The notes beneath the pieces are model-generated. The model searched no databases. It had not been told where the DNA came from and saw nothing but the letters and a program-made list of their open reading frames with translations. Below, one piece after another: positions 42,197 through 51,861 of a stretch of DNA of 58,912 bases. Within the stretch, counting starts at the first letter, position 1. Each line of letters starts with the position of its first letter. The DNA is from Massilia psychrophila. GTDB lineage: Bacteria > Pseudomonadota > Gammaproteobacteria > Burkholderiales > Burkholderiaceae_D. The stretch covers positions 1 through 58,912 of the forward strand of contig NZ_PDOB01000027.1 of the NCBI RefSeq assembly GCF_002760665.1, in the 5' to 3' direction. Made by a program: the position numbers and the translations under genes.

Positions 42197-42823
42197 ATGA
42201 AAATTTACGACTACGAAGGCTTTCCCAATCCGGCCCGGGTCCGCATCGCGCTGGCCGAAAAAGGTGCGACCGAAAAAGTACAGTTCGTGCATGTGGACGT
42301 GATGAAAGGCGAGCATCGCCTACCCGCGTTCGTCAGCAAGAATCCGAGTGCGTCGGTACCTGCGCTGGAGCTCGACGATGGAACCTTCATCAGCGAGTGC
42401 TCTGCCATTACCGAGTACATCGACCACGCGTTCGAGGGCATTTCGCTGACCGGCAAGACTGCCAAGGAGCGTGCCGTGATCCACATGATGCAGCGTCGCG
42501 CGGAACAAGGTGTGATGGACGCAGTGGGCGCGTATTTTCATCACGCCACGCCGGGCCTTGGCGCACTCGAGCTGTACCAGAACAAGGAATGGGGCATGAA
42601 GCAACATGAACGTGCACTGTCGGGCATGCAATACTTCAATGGCGTGCTGGCCACCCAACCGTTCGCCGCCGGTGAGAATTTCTCGGTTACCGACATCACG
42701 CTGTTTGTCGGTCTGTCGTTCGCGGATTTCGCCAAAATCGCCATTCCGGCCGACTGCACCGCACTGCTCGCCTGGCGCGCCCGCATGGCCAAGCGTACCA
42801 GCATGGGTGGCACCGGCAGTTGA
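42197..42823 (+). CDS. Glutathione S-transferase
   Basis: 208 aa from ATG 42197. N-terminal domain MKIYDYEGFPNPARVRIALAEKG and NPSASVPALELDDG with ISECSAITEYI (glutathione contacts). The C-terminal domain has FSVTDITLFVGLSFADF. A cytosolic GST of the beta/theta-like bacterial sort. The substrate is unknown. Confidence 0.88.
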   Translation: MKIYDYEGFPNPARVRIALAEKGATEKVQFVHVDVMKGEHRLPAFVSKNPSASVPALELDDGTFISECSAITEYIDHAFEGISLTGKTAKERAVIHMMQRRAEQGVMDAVGAYFHHATPGLGALELYQNKEWGMKQHERALSGMQYFNGVLATQPFAAGENFSVTDITLFVGLSFADFAKIAIPADCTALLAWRARMAKRTSMGGTGS

Positions 42824-42865
42824 TCGACCGGTTCGTACAACGCAAGACAACGACGGAATCCACAC

Positions 42866-43546
42866 ATGAACATCAATGCCGATTTCAGTCAGCGCGTCGT
42901 CATGCACGGCGCGACCATGCCCTGGATGGATTCTCCGGTCGCGGGCGTGCAGCGCCGGATGCTCGATCGCATCGGCGACGAAGTTGCGCGTGCGACCACG
43001 ATCGTCCGCTACGCACCGGGTAGTCAGTTCACGGCGCACACGCATGGAGGTGGCGAAGAATTCATCGTGCTCGACGGGGTGTTCCAAGATGAACACGGCG
43101 ACTACCCGGTTGGCTCCTACATCCGTAATCCCCCCACCAGCCGACATACGCCGGGTTCTGCACCGGGCTGCTCCATTTTTGTCAAGCTCTGGCAATTCGC
43201 GCCGGAAGACCGTACCCATGTCATCGTCGACATGAACAAGATGGGAAAGCTCGACGTCCCGACGCGTCCCGGCGTCGCGGTCACGCCGCTGTTCGAGGAT
43301 GAACGCGAAACCGTCCAGCTCGAGCATTGGCAACCCGGCGCCCAAGTGCAACGGACCTACACCGACGGTGCCGAAATACTCGTTCTGGCCGGCGACTTCA
43401 CCGATACCGGCGACCGTCTGGACGGCATATCCTGGATGCGCCTGCCACGTGGTGGCCAGCTTGATGCAAGAGCCGGGGACCAAGGCGCCCAGGTGTGGAT
43501 CAAGCAACGCCACTTGCGCTTCGTCGGCCCCCCGATAATTTCCTGA
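42866..43546 (+). CDS. Cupin-domain protein (ChrR-like)
   Basis: 226 aa. First cupin motif HTHGGGEEFIVLDGVFQDEHGDYPVG in two blocks with conserved His and Glu, ending with ASYIRNPP-type turn (GSYIRNPPTSRHTPG). A second half-cupin is QRTYTDGAEILVLAGDF. It looks like the cupin of ChrR-type proteins, but without the N-terminal anti-sigma zinc domain, so it is probably an enzyme or a metal-dependent sensor. It ends 14 bp before an IS-end sequence. Confidence 0.75.
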   Translation: MNINADFSQRVVMHGATMPWMDSPVAGVQRRMLDRIGDEVARATTIVRYAPGSQFTAHTHGGGEEFIVLDGVFQDEHGDYPVGSYIRNPPTSRHTPGSAPGCSIFVKLWQFAPEDRTHVIVDMNKMGKLDVPTRPGVAVTPLFEDERETVQLEHWQPGAQVQRTYTDGAEILVLAGDFTDTGDRLDGISWMRLPRGGQLDARAGDQGAQVWIKQRHLRFVGPPIIS

Positions 43547-43559
43547 GCTTTCAGGCAAC

Positions 43560-43571
43560 GGTACTGTCAAC
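43560..43571. repeat. IS6-family terminal-repeat scrap
   Basis: GGTACTGTCAAC, the first 12 bases of the terminal repeat of the IS6-family element at 58473. No transposase here. With the palindrome at 56260-56303 it brackets the catabolic cluster. Confidence 0.5.
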
Positions 43572-43888
43572 GTACTGAATCGAAAAGATGAGCTCTGAGA
43601 ATCGAGGCTGAACTGCCTGGATCTGGAGAAATAAGCGGGGAAGATTGCAGGATGTTGTCTACACCGGTGACCTCATTCCAGAGTAAAAATGCGTGAGTCC
43701 GGACGTGCCGGTACTGCTGTGCCAAGAGGCGGTTGCGCTGACACCGGAAGACATTGTTGATCGGGCCGTGTGCCGACAAAAAGCGCTGTGCATGGCCGGG
43801 TGATTTGAAGCGGCGCATCTGTTTTTCTCGTTGCCGCGTCGGTTGGTGCGAGAGTTCGGCCCGGTTGTTCAGGCCCATCGCGTTTGTC

Positions 43889-44214
43889 CATCCTTTGCGC
43901 GGACCCGAGCTGCACGCCCTGCGCCGCATACAGCGAGACTACCCGGCTACGGCCTACGTATTTGTTAGCGAGCGCAAAGCGCCACTCACGACCGATACGG
44001 TGCGCAAGATCGTCGCGCGCGCCGGACGCGAAGCCGGCACCACGTTCCAAGTCCATCCGCACATGCTGCGCCATGCCACCGGTTACAAACTGGCCAATGA
44101 CGGCCAGGACACACGGGGGCGATCCAGCAGTACCTTGGCCACCGGAACATCCAGAACACCACACGCTACACCAATTTGGCGGCGGATCGGTTCAAGGATT
44201 TCTGGCGCGATTAA
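43889..44214 (+). pseudogene. Tyrosine recombinase C-terminal fragment with frameshift
   Basis: HPLRGPELHALRRIQRDYP, then HMLRHATGYKLANDGQDTR, followed by a frame change at the G-run near 44115-44119, and in the new frame AIQQYLGHRNIQNTTRYTNL ending FKDFWRD. The R..HxxR..H..Y catalytic set (Arg48-type, HMLRH, GHRN, TRYT) is present but split. The N-terminal half is missing. A dead integrase. Confidence 0.85.
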
Positions 44215-44290
44215 CCCACGGCGAAGGGCTTAAATTTTAGATTCGCTCCCATCAGGTGGCCCCGGCGGAATTTTCTGGGGTTTGGGCTTA

Positions 44291-44368
44291 CAACCCCGAC
44301 TTGCACTGTGCTACTTGTACGCCCTCACGGACGCACGGTTCCCGCCTACGCGGAAACGACGGGGTTGG
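44291..44368. repeat. REP-like palindromic element
   Basis: CAACCCCG at the left and CGGGGTTG at the right frame an inner TTCCCGC-N4-GCGGAA dyad. It lies between the recombinase scrap and the HD gene and may serve as terminator for the leftward operon. Confidence 0.35.
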
Positions 44369-44369
44369 G

Positions 44370-44939
44370 CTACCTGGAATAGATACTTCTGCGCGGCGCA
44401 GCCATAACCCTGCGCAGCATCGGTTCAAACACTTCCAGCGGCAAGGTCTCCGCATGCGCATCAAACGCCGGGCTATCATACAGCGCGCAGAATTTCGCCG
44501 TCTGCTCGTAAAATGGGTGCCCCAGAAAGCGCTCGCGCATATTCCGGTCCAGCCCCAGATGATGGAAGAAATAATACCCCTGGAAAATCCCGTGGTGCTC
44601 AACCATCCATAGATTGGCCTCGCTGACAAACGGCTTGAGAATGGCGGCGGCGATATCCGGATGGTTGTTGGACGCCAGCGTGTCGCCAATATCATGCAGC
44701 AGCGCGCACACCACATACTCCTCATCCTCGCCGCCACGCAGCGCGCGTGTCGCGGTCTGCCGCGAATGGGTGTAGCGATCCACTGGAAAGCCACCGAAGT
44801 CGCCTTCCAGCAGCTGCAAATGGGCCATCACCCGGTCCGGCAAGCCCTTAGTAAACGCCGAAAATTCCGCTGAAATCGCATTCCAGTCATCAGCGGTACT
44901 GTCCTGCATGGTGGTGAACGTTGCACGTTGGTTCATCAT
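44370..44939 (-). CDS. HD-domain protein, possible diiron hydrolase or oxygenase
   Basis: 189 aa. Metal ligands can be read in order: His58 (YTHSR), His82-Asp83 (LLHDIGD), His93 (NNHPDI), His115/116 (VEHHGIFQGYYF) and Asp155/Asp160 (YDSPAFD). The spacing and the HHG..YYF block resemble the PhnZ/MIOX-like HD oxygenases as much as phosphohydrolases. It is the last gene of the leftward tetR-side group, 15 bp after the SDR gene. Which reaction it performs is open. Confidence 0.75.
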   Translation of the reverse strand: MMNQRATFTTMQDSTADDWNAISAEFSAFTKGLPDRVMAHLQLLEGDFGGFPVDRYTHSRQTATRALRGGEDEEYVVCALLHDIGDTLASNNHPDIAAAILKPFVSEANLWMVEHHGIFQGYYFFHHLGLDRNMRERFLGHPFYEQTAKFCALYDSPAFDAHAETLPLEVFEPMLRRVMAAPRRSIYSR

Positions 44940-44954
44940 GACTCCTGTTCGTGT

Positions 44955-45713
44955 TCAATCGGCCAGCCGCGCCAGCACGGCCTGGCGGAACCCGGTCAGG
45001 CGCCCTCCATCGACCACCATGGTATGGCCGGTCACGTAGCGGCTCTCATCGCTGGCAAGGAAATGGTACACCCCCACCAGATCATCCACTTGGGCGATGC
45101 GTCCCAGCGCGGACAGCTGCTTGGCCAGTGTGTTGAGCACGTGCGTGGGCGGCAGCATCGGCGTTTTCACCGGGCCGGGCGCCACGGTATTGCAGCGGAT
45201 CCCGCGCAGGCCCAGTTCCACCGCCGCCGTCTTGGTCATGCTGATGGTGGCGGCCTTGGTGGCGCTGTAGTCGAAGAAGCCTTCGTTCTGCTGCAGCCCG
45301 GCGACCGAGGCGGTAGTGATGATGGAGCCGCCGTCGCGCATGTGGCGCGGTCCGTACTTGAGCATATAGTAGGTGCCGTAAAAATTGAGCGCCACCAGTT
45401 CGTCGAGCACGGCTTCGTCCGACTCGGTCAGGTGCTTGCCCCTGCCGGGCCGGCCGGCGTTATGGATGATCACGTCGAGTAGGCCAAATTGTTCCTCGGC
45501 CTGCGCAAAGGCGGCGATAACATCCTCGCGCTTGCTCACGTCCACGTGCTGAAACACGGCGCCGGCGTCGAGCACCGCTTGCGGCGGCGCCTGAATGTCG
45601 GCGATGAACACGCGCGCGCCTTCCCGCAGGAAGCGTTCGCACGTGCCCAGGCCGATGCCCGATGCGCCACCGGTGATAAAGACGGTTTTTCCGTCCAGGC
45701 TGAATGCTGGCAT
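44955..45713 (-). CDS. Short-chain dehydrogenase/reductase
   Basis: 252 aa classical SDR. TGGASGIG at 14-21 (cofactor), NAG (IIHNAGRPGRG), Ser in TTASVAG, and YSATK near 155 as catalytic Tyr/Lys. Asp in FIADIQ favours NAD(H). Likely oxidises an alcohol or diol intermediate of the cluster. It starts 10 bp after the ThDP enzyme stop. Confidence 0.9.
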   Translation of the reverse strand: MPAFSLDGKTVFITGGASGIGLGTCERFLREGARVFIADIQAPPQAVLDAGAVFQHVDVSKREDVIAAFAQAEEQFGLLDVIIHNAGRPGRGKHLTESDEAVLDELVALNFYGTYYMLKYGPRHMRDGGSIITTASVAGLQQNEGFFDYSATKAATISMTKTAAVELGLRGIRCNTVAPGPVKTPMLPPTHVLNTLAKQLSALGRIAQVDDLVGVYHFLASDESRYVTGHTMVVDGGRLTGFRQAVLARLAD

Positions 45714-45723
45714 GGCGATCCTC

Positions 45724-47445
45724 TTAATAGTGGGGCAAACGGGTGAACACGGTCACGGGGGGCACGGCGTTGGGGTCGGCGATGATGTCGATGACCACGG
45801 ACCCCGGCGCGGCCAGCGCACTGGCAATGGCGGCGGCGATATCCGCGGCGCGTTCAACCCGGATGCCCTTCACGCCACAGGCTTCGGCAATCGCGGCATG
45901 GTCTACCGGCGCGAAATCGCACACGCCGGTATGGCGCCCGAGTCCGGCGTCTTCGGCGTGCTTCTGGTAGCCGAGGACGGCGTTGTTCATCACCGCAACC
46001 ACCACCTTGATGCCGTGCCGGCGCGCGGTTTCCAGTTCCGACCAGACGTGGCCGAAGCCGCCGTCACCGACCACGCAGCACACTGGCCGCTCCGGCTGGC
46101 CGATGCGCGCGCCCATCGCCATCGGGAAGCCCCAGCCCAGGCCGGCCTGGCCGCGCGGCGTGAGGAAGCGTCGGGTACCCGTGGCGGCGAGGAAGTTGGT
46201 CACCCAGATCGACGAGAAGCTGGCGTCGGCGGCGATGATGTGGTCATCGGCAAGCTGCTTTTCCAGCTCCGCCATGAAGCGCTCGGGCCGGATCGGCGCG
46301 GCGTCCGAGGTGGTTACAGCCGCGACTTCCTCGCGATGGCTGGCGCGCGCGGCCTGCAGCGTGTTTTCCAGGCCGGCGCGGGCGGCCTTGCGCTGATCCA
46401 GGTTGTGAGTCGCCAGTGCCGTGTTGAGCGCCGCCAGCGTCAGTTTGGCGTCGCCTTGCAGCCGCACCGCTTCGTAGTTGCGACCAATTTCCAGCGGGTC
46501 CACGTCGATATGGATGTAGGTCGCGCCGCGCGGCAGAAGGGTCCAGGAATCGGTGCCGTTCTGGTTGGTGCGGTTGCCGATCAGGAGTACCACGTCGGCC
46601 TCGGTGACCAGTGGCCTGGCGAACTTTGCCATCCCGCGCGTGGCCATGAAATAGCCGATCACGCCCACCGACAGAGGATGGGTTTCATCCACGCTGCCTT
46701 TGCCCATGGTACTGGTGGCCACCGGCAGGTGCGCCAGTTCCTGCAGCGCGCGCAGTTCCTGCTGGGCGCCGGAACCGATCACGCCGCCGCCCGCGTACAC
46801 GATCGGTGCGCGCGCATTGGCCAGCAGCGCGGCGGCCGTGGCGATGTTGATCGGGTCGGCCTGGGTGCGGTCCAGCGGGTAGTGGCCCAGGCAGGCGAAA
46901 CGCGCCGGCACCGGTTTTTCCTCGCGTTCGTTGAGCAGCGCCATCGACACCAGCAGCACGGCCGGGCCGGGGCGACCGCTGGCTGCGGCGGTAAATGCCA
47001 TGTCGACGTAATCCTCGATGCGTTCGGCGGTGGTGACCCGGCGTATCCACTTGGCCACGCCCTTGAACAGCTCCATCTGGTCCAGTTCCTGGAAGGCGTT
47101 GCGGTCCTGGTTGTCCGGCCCCACGTCCTGCACGATGGCCAAGATGGGCACCGAGGCCGACAGGCACTCGGCAAGGCCAGGCACCAGAAGGGTGGCGGCA
47201 GGGCCGTTCTGGGCCGTCACCACGGGCACCTTGCCAGTGGCGCGGGCGTAGCCGTCGGCCATGTAGGTGCCGGAATTCTCCTGGCGGTAGCCGATCTGGC
47301 GGATACCCAGGTCCTCGGCGGCCAGGGTCAGGCCGGGCGGATTGCTTTGTCCGAACAGGTACTCTACGCCATGCCTGCGCAGGGCATGGGCGAAGCGCTG
47401 CGGCGGCCGCAGCTTCAGCTGTGGCACGTTGGTTGGTTCACTCAT
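45724..47445 (-). CDS. Thiamine diphosphate-dependent enzyme (acetolactate synthase-like fold)
   Basis: 573 aa. Catalytic Glu56 (YRQENSGTYMADGYAR), a central domain with IGNRTNQNGTD, and the ThDP/Mg motif VVGDGGFGHVWSELETA ending MNNAVLGYQ. The three-domain layout is that of acetolactate synthase, benzaldehyde lyase, benzoylformate decarboxylase and cyclohexanedione hydrolase. No regulatory-subunit gene or ilv context, so a catabolic C-C cleaving or forming role is more likely. The substrate is not deducible. Confidence 0.85.
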   Translation of the reverse strand: MSEPTNVPQLKLRPPQRFAHALRRHGVEYLFGQSNPPGLTLAAEDLGIRQIGYRQENSGTYMADGYARATGKVPVVTAQNGPAATLLVPGLAECLSASVPILAIVQDVGPDNQDRNAFQELDQMELFKGVAKWIRRVTTAERIEDYVDMAFTAAASGRPGPAVLLVSMALLNEREEKPVPARFACLGHYPLDRTQADPINIATAAALLANARAPIVYAGGGVIGSGAQQELRALQELAHLPVATSTMGKGSVDETHPLSVGVIGYFMATRGMAKFARPLVTEADVVLLIGNRTNQNGTDSWTLLPRGATYIHIDVDPLEIGRNYEAVRLQGDAKLTLAALNTALATHNLDQRKAARAGLENTLQAARASHREEVAAVTTSDAAPIRPERFMAELEKQLADDHIIAADASFSSIWVTNFLAATGTRRFLTPRGQAGLGWGFPMAMGARIGQPERPVCCVVGDGGFGHVWSELETARRHGIKVVVAVMNNAVLGYQKHAEDAGLGRHTGVCDFAPVDHAAIAEACGVKGIRVERAADIAAAIASALAAPGSVVIDIIADPNAVPPVTVFTRLPHY

Positions 47446-47464
47446 GGTTTTCTCCGGCGGTAGG

Positions 47465-48484
47465 CTAGGGGGTGATCAGCACTTTGCAATGATCGTTGGA
47501 TTTGCCGAGCAGTTCGAACATGGCTGAGGCCAGTTCCAGGCTGACGGTGGCGGTGACCAGGCCGTCGACGGCGATGCGGCCGTCGGCCAGCATGCGCTGC
47601 ACGAACGGGAAGTCGGCCGCTTCATAGGCCATTGCAAAGGTGATGCGCAGGCGCTTCATGGCGGCCGAGACCACCGTGAAACTTTCCGGCTGCATACCGG
47701 TGCCCACCATGACCAGGTGCGTATGCGGCGGCGCCATGGCGATCAGCTGCGCCAGCATCGGACGGCCCACGCATTCGAAGATGACGCTTGGCTTGCGGCC
47801 GGTGCGGCGCTCGTATTCGGCCACCGGATCGGCATGCTGGGCGGCGTCGATGACGACCCCAACGCCGCACTCATGCGCGCGGGTCAGGCGGGCCGGCACC
47901 ATTTCGCTCACGCCGATGTCGCTGGCGCCGAAAAACCTGGCCCACTTGGCCACCGACAGGCCGATGATGCCGGCGCCGATGATCAGCACACTGGCGCCGG
48001 GCGCCACCTGCGCGGTCTTCCACGCGTTCAGGCCGACGGCCAGCGGTTCGACGGTGGCGGCGTCGCGGTCGCTCAGGTTGGCCGGGATTTTCATGGCCAG
48101 GCGCGCCATGCAGCTGGAATATTCGGCGTAGGCGCCAGGCATGCGCGGATCGAACCCCTGCATGACGATCTGGCTGCACTGGTCGCCGCGGCCTTCCAGG
48201 CAGGCGGCGCAGGCGCCGCAGGCCTTGGCGGGCAGCGCCACCAGGCGGTCGCCGATCTGCCATCCTTCGACCCCAGCGCCAACTTCCACCACCTCGCCGG
48301 TGTATTCGTGCCCCAGCACCGTGCCGGCATACAGCAGGCCCGGGACTTCGGCGGCGTGTAGGTCCGAGGCGCAGATGCCGCAGGCCTTGACCTTGAATAT
48401 CAGCGCGCCCGGCCCGGCGCTGGGCATGGCTACCTCGGCCAGCGCGAGCGGCTGGCCAACTTGCATAAACTGCAGTGCTTTCAT
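47465..48484 (-). CDS. Zinc-dependent alcohol dehydrogenase (MDR)
   Basis: 339 aa. Catalytic zinc site Cys38 and GHE (59-60). Structural zinc Cys set 89, 92, 95 and 103 (CGACAACLEGRGDQC). Rossmann motif GAGIIGLSVAK. A sorbitol/threonine dehydrogenase-like medium-chain enzyme. It ends 19 bp before the ThDP enzyme start, in the tetR-side operon. Confidence 0.9.
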   Translation of the reverse strand: MKALQFMQVGQPLALAEVAMPSAGPGALIFKVKACGICASDLHAAEVPGLLYAGTVLGHEYTGEVVEVGAGVEGWQIGDRLVALPAKACGACAACLEGRGDQCSQIVMQGFDPRMPGAYAEYSSCMARLAMKIPANLSDRDAATVEPLAVGLNAWKTAQVAPGASVLIIGAGIIGLSVAKWARFFGASDIGVSEMVPARLTRAHECGVGVVIDAAQHADPVAEYERRTGRKPSVIFECVGRPMLAQLIAMAPPHTHLVMVGTGMQPESFTVVSAAMKRLRITFAMAYEAADFPFVQRMLADGRIAVDGLVTATVSLELASAMFELLGKSNDHCKVLITP

Positions 48485-48535
48485 GTTGTCTCCTGTTTTT
48501 ATGTTTTTACAAATCGGGATGAAACGCAGGGATGG

Positions 48536-49234
48536 CTACTTGTCGAGTCCCCGGAATGCCACGGCGTCGATCGCCGTCATCAACCGGTCTACCGTCAGAC
48601 CGGGTACGCCGGGCACCCATTTGCCCAGCCAGATCAGCATGCCGATCAGCAGATGCACCACCAGCTCGGGTTCACACTGGATGATGCTGCCATCCTTCAT
48701 GCCTTCCTGCAGAAATTTGATCAAATGCTGGCGCATCCGCTCGCCCCACGCACCGATGACCTTGCGCTGCGGCGCGTGCAGGTAAGAGAAGTCGCCGAAG
48801 TACAACAGTGGTCCGTTGGCCTGCGAGTCGTCCAGCATGTCGCGGATCAGCTGGCGCAGCTTGTGGGCGCCGTTGCCACCGGCGGCGTCGGTGGCCAGCA
48901 GCAGGCGTTCAAAACGCTCGAGCGAGTGGCGGTGGCAGGCATACGCCAGCGACAGCTTGTCGGGAAAGTAGTGGTACAGCGTGGCGTCGCGCAGATTGAG
49001 CGCGGCGGCGATGTCGACCACGGTGGCTTGCGCATAGCTCCTGCTGTTGATGATTTCGATGGCCACGCGCACGATCTCGCCACGCTTCTGGTCCGACTTG
49101 GCGCTTTGCGACACGGCCTTGCTCTTTTTCTCGGTAGCCGGTGCCGGCAGCTTCTTGCTTGTGGTTTTTTTGGTTGTGGTGGTCATTGCTTTTGCTGTGT
49201 CTGGTTGTGGTGCGGTAGAAGGTTGTGTTTTCAT
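48536..49234 (-). CDS. TetR/AcrR-family regulator
   Basis: 232 aa from MKTQPSTAPQ (49234); a longer frame runs into the operator. A Lys/Thr-rich N-terminal extension precedes the helix-turn-helix (IVRVAIEIINSRSYAQATVVDIA, split ..ALNLRDATLYHYFPDK..), then a ligand-binding helical domain. It is divergent from the TonB receptor, with a palindrome at 49254-49273. Likely represses both arms until the substrate is present. Confidence 0.9.
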   Translation of the reverse strand: MKTQPSTAPQPDTAKAMTTTTKKTTSKKLPAPATEKKSKAVSQSAKSDQKRGEIVRVAIEIINSRSYAQATVVDIAAALNLRDATLYHYFPDKLSLAYACHRHSLERFERLLLATDAAGGNGAHKLRQLIRDMLDDSQANGPLLYFGDFSYLHAPQRKVIGAWGERMRQHLIKFLQEGMKDGSIIQCEPELVVHLLIGMLIWLGKWVPGVPGLTVDRLMTAIDAVAFRGLDK

Positions 49235-49253
49235 CTTTATCGCACATTTCGAA

Positions 49254-49291
49254 AATCTAGTGTTGACTAGATTAGCAAAAGTGATTTTAAA
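49254..49291 (+). promoter_or_regulatory. TetR operator over the receptor-operon promoter
   Basis: Perfect dyad AATCTAG-TGTTGA-CTAGATT (49254-49273). The -35 TTGACT (49263-49268) lies inside it; 17 bp later TTTAAA (49286-49291) serves as -10. Binding would block the rightward promoter. The leftward tetR start is 20 bp away. Confidence 0.75.
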
Positions 49292-49344
49292 TAGCAACAA
49301 CAGAACATCGATTCACGGTGTCTTAAAAAGAGGAGACAAAAGAA

Positions 49345-51852
49345 ATGCGTAACTCAAAGTTCGTAGGCCTGTTTTCCATGGCGGTCCTCGCCGCCCCGTC
49401 GTATGCCCAGCAAGCCGCAGCGCCGGACGACGCCATCCAGAGCATCACCATCACCGCCACCAAGCGCGAAGCTACCCTGCAGGACGTGCCGATCTCGGTG
49501 TCGGTCACCAGCCAGGCGACCATCGAGCAGGCCCACATCACCGATCTGATCGACCTGCAATCGGTCGTGCCATCGCTGCAGGTGACCCAGTTCAACGCGG
49601 TGGGACAGACTAATTTCATCATCCGCGGCTTCGGTAACGGCTCCGGCAACGACGGTATCGAGAGCTCGGTCGGGGTGTTCGTCGATGGCGTTTACCGTTC
49701 AAGAACCTCGTCGGCACTAGACGATTTGCCGGAAGTGAGCCGCATCGAAGTACTGCGCGGACCGCAATCGACCCTGTTCGGCAAAAACGTCTCCAGCGGC
49801 GCCATCAACATCGTCACCGTCAAGCCCCAGTTCACGTTCGCCGGCAAGGCCGAAATCGGTATCGGCAGCGACAGCCTGAAGCAGGTCAAGGCATCGATTA
49901 CCGGGCCGTTCAGCGAGACCATGGCCTACCGCCTGTCGGTCAGCGGCACCCAGCGCGACGGCTACCTGAACAACGAAACCACCGGCACCGGCGTCAATGA
50001 TCGCGACCGTTCCTCCGTACGCGCCGATTTTTTGTGGAAGCCTGACAACGCCTTGAGCGTGCGGGTGATTGCCGATTACAACCGCATCGCCGAGGTTTGC
50101 TGCGGTGCGGTATCGCTCCTGAACGGCCCCGCCACCCAGTTTGTCGGCGCCGCCGCACCGAACGGCCTGGGCGCGAAAGTCAGCAACCCGGCCAACAAAT
50201 TCGACGACACCATCGTCTTCAATACCGACCCGGTCAACCGCCTGGCCGGCAAGGGCATCTCGGCGCAAGCTGACTGGAAAACCGGCGGCATGACAGTGAC
50301 CTCGATCACAGCCTACCGCAACCAGACCAACCAGTCCTACCAGGATGTCGACTTCACCGGCGCCGATCTGGCCAACAAGAACCAGGCCAACAAGATTTCG
50401 ACCTTCACCCAGGAACTGCGGCTCGCCTCCAGCAAGCACAGTGCGCTGGACTGGATGGTCGGTGCGTTCTACCAGAAGGAAAAGCTCGATACCGGCACGG
50501 ACATCAGCTACGGCACTCAACTGCGCAGCTTTGCCAATGGCCTGAGCGGCGCGGTACCGGCCGCCTTGCTGGGCGCCTTGCCAGCGTCGCTGCGCACTGC
50601 GCTGACTGGAAAAACCAATATGTACGCGCTGGAGTTCCTGCAAAGCCTGGTCACCCCGTCTATCGTGCCGGGTTCGACCTACTTCAAGCCAGGGCAGGGC
50701 ATCCTTGACCACTACAAGATGAACCAGGAATCGTTCTCCCTGTTCGGCAATGCCGACTGGGAAGCGGCCGAGAACCTGACCGTGAGCGCCGGCGTGGCCT
50801 TCATGAGCGACCGTAAAAAGGCCTCGTCGGACGTAACGCTGAACGATCCGTTTTCTAGTCTGAATTTGCAAAATGTGCCGCAGTTCCGCGCCATCGGCCT
50901 GCCGCCGGCGCTGTACGGCGCGCTGGGCGGCCTGCAGTTCTACTACGGCAATTCGCCGCTGCACGCGCCGGTCAACTTCCCCAACGCCAGCGAATCCGGC
51001 ACCCTGTCCGGCAGCAAGCTGACCGGTGCCCTGCGGGTCAACTACGACATGGGTCCGTCGAGCATCTACGCCAGCTACTCGACCGGCTGGAAGGCCGGCG
51101 CCTTCAATCTGTCCTCGGACAGCCGCCCGTCTGACGCCAACGGCATCGGCCGCACCGCCGCACCGGAAAACGTGGTGCTGTACGAAGCCGGCTGGAAAAC
51201 CGCCATGCGCAAGGGCTTCCTGACGGTGGCCGTGTTCGACCAGGCGATTAAGGGCTTCCAGTCGAATGACTACACCGGCACCGGCTACAACCTGACCAAC
51301 GCCGGCAAGGAATCGACCCGCGGCGTGGAAATCGATGGCGCCTACACACCGGAAAAATGGGTCTCCCTGACCGCATCGGCCACTTACCTCGACGCCAAGT
51401 ACAACTCGTTCCTGCAGGCTGGCTGCGTCAGCTACGATACCGTGCGCTGCGCGGTCAATCCGGCCACCGGCCTGATGCCGGCATCGCGCGACCTGTCCGG
51501 CGAGCGTCCGGCCAACATCCCGCGCTTGTCGCTGTCGACCTCCGCAACGTTCTCGCGCGAGTTTGGGGAAGGCTACAGCGGCTACGTGCGCGCGGAATAC
51601 GACTACAGCAGCCCGACCCAGCTGAGCGCGACCGCGCCGCCATCGATTGCTACCTGGGGCAAGCGAAGCATCAACGCCAGCGTGGGCATGAGCAGCAAAC
51701 CAGGCCAGTTCGACATCATGCTGTGGGTGCGCAATCTGGCCGATACCCGCACCATCATGGCAGCCTTCCCGACGGTGGCGCAGGCCGGCAGCTACAGCGC
51801 CTTCCCGAACCAGCCGCGCATGCTCGGCGCTACCTTGCGCAAGCGCTTTTAA
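49345..51852 (+). CDS. TonB-dependent outer-membrane receptor
   Basis: 835 aa. Signal peptide (to ~22), then SITITATKREATLQDVPISV and a plug domain with FIIRGFGNGSGNDG and VFVDGVYRSRTSSALDDLPEVSRIEVLRGPQSTLFGKN (in blocks), followed by a 22-strand barrel ending in a terminal Phe (LRKRF). No N-terminal signalling extension. In proteobacterial catabolic clusters such receptors import hydrophobic or bulky substrates. First gene of the rightward operon, with ribosome site AGGAG. Confidence 0.93.
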   Translation: MRNSKFVGLFSMAVLAAPSYAQQAAAPDDAIQSITITATKREATLQDVPISVSVTSQATIEQAHITDLIDLQSVVPSLQVTQFNAVGQTNFIIRGFGNGSGNDGIESSVGVFVDGVYRSRTSSALDDLPEVSRIEVLRGPQSTLFGKNVSSGAINIVTVKPQFTFAGKAEIGIGSDSLKQVKASITGPFSETMAYRLSVSGTQRDGYLNNETTGTGVNDRDRSSVRADFLWKPDNALSVRVIADYNRIAEVCCGAVSLLNGPATQFVGAAAPNGLGAKVSNPANKFDDTIVFNTDPVNRLAGKGISAQADWKTGGMTVTSITAYRNQTNQSYQDVDFTGADLANKNQANKISTFTQELRLASSKHSALDWMVGAFYQKEKLDTGTDISYGTQLRSFANGLSGAVPAALLGALPASLRTALTGKTNMYALEFLQSLVTPSIVPGSTYFKPGQGILDHYKMNQESFSLFGNADWEAAENLTVSAGVAFMSDRKKASSDVTLNDPFSSLNLQNVPQFRAIGLPPALYGALGGLQFYYGNSPLHAPVNFPNASESGTLSGSKLTGALRVNYDMGPSSIYASYSTGWKAGAFNLSSDSRPSDANGIGRTAAPENVVLYEAGWKTAMRKGFLTVAVFDQAIKGFQSNDYTGTGYNLTNAGKESTRGVEIDGAYTPEKWVSLTASATYLDAKYNSFLQAGCVSYDTVRCAVNPATGLMPASRDLSGERPANIPRLSLSTSATFSREFGEGYSGYVRAEYDYSSPTQLSATAPPSIATWGKRSINASVGMSSKPGQFDIMLWVRNLADTRTIMAAFPTVAQAGSYSAFPNQPRMLGATLRKRF

Positions 51853-51861
51853 GGAACTGAG

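Noticed and set aside
42320-43570. 416-codon minus-strand frame opposite the GST and cupin genes
   Set aside because: Antisense shadow of two recognisable genes.
45595-47463. 622-codon plus-strand open frame opposite the ThDP enzyme
   Set aside because: Antisense shadow; composition His/Gly/Arg-rich with no motif.
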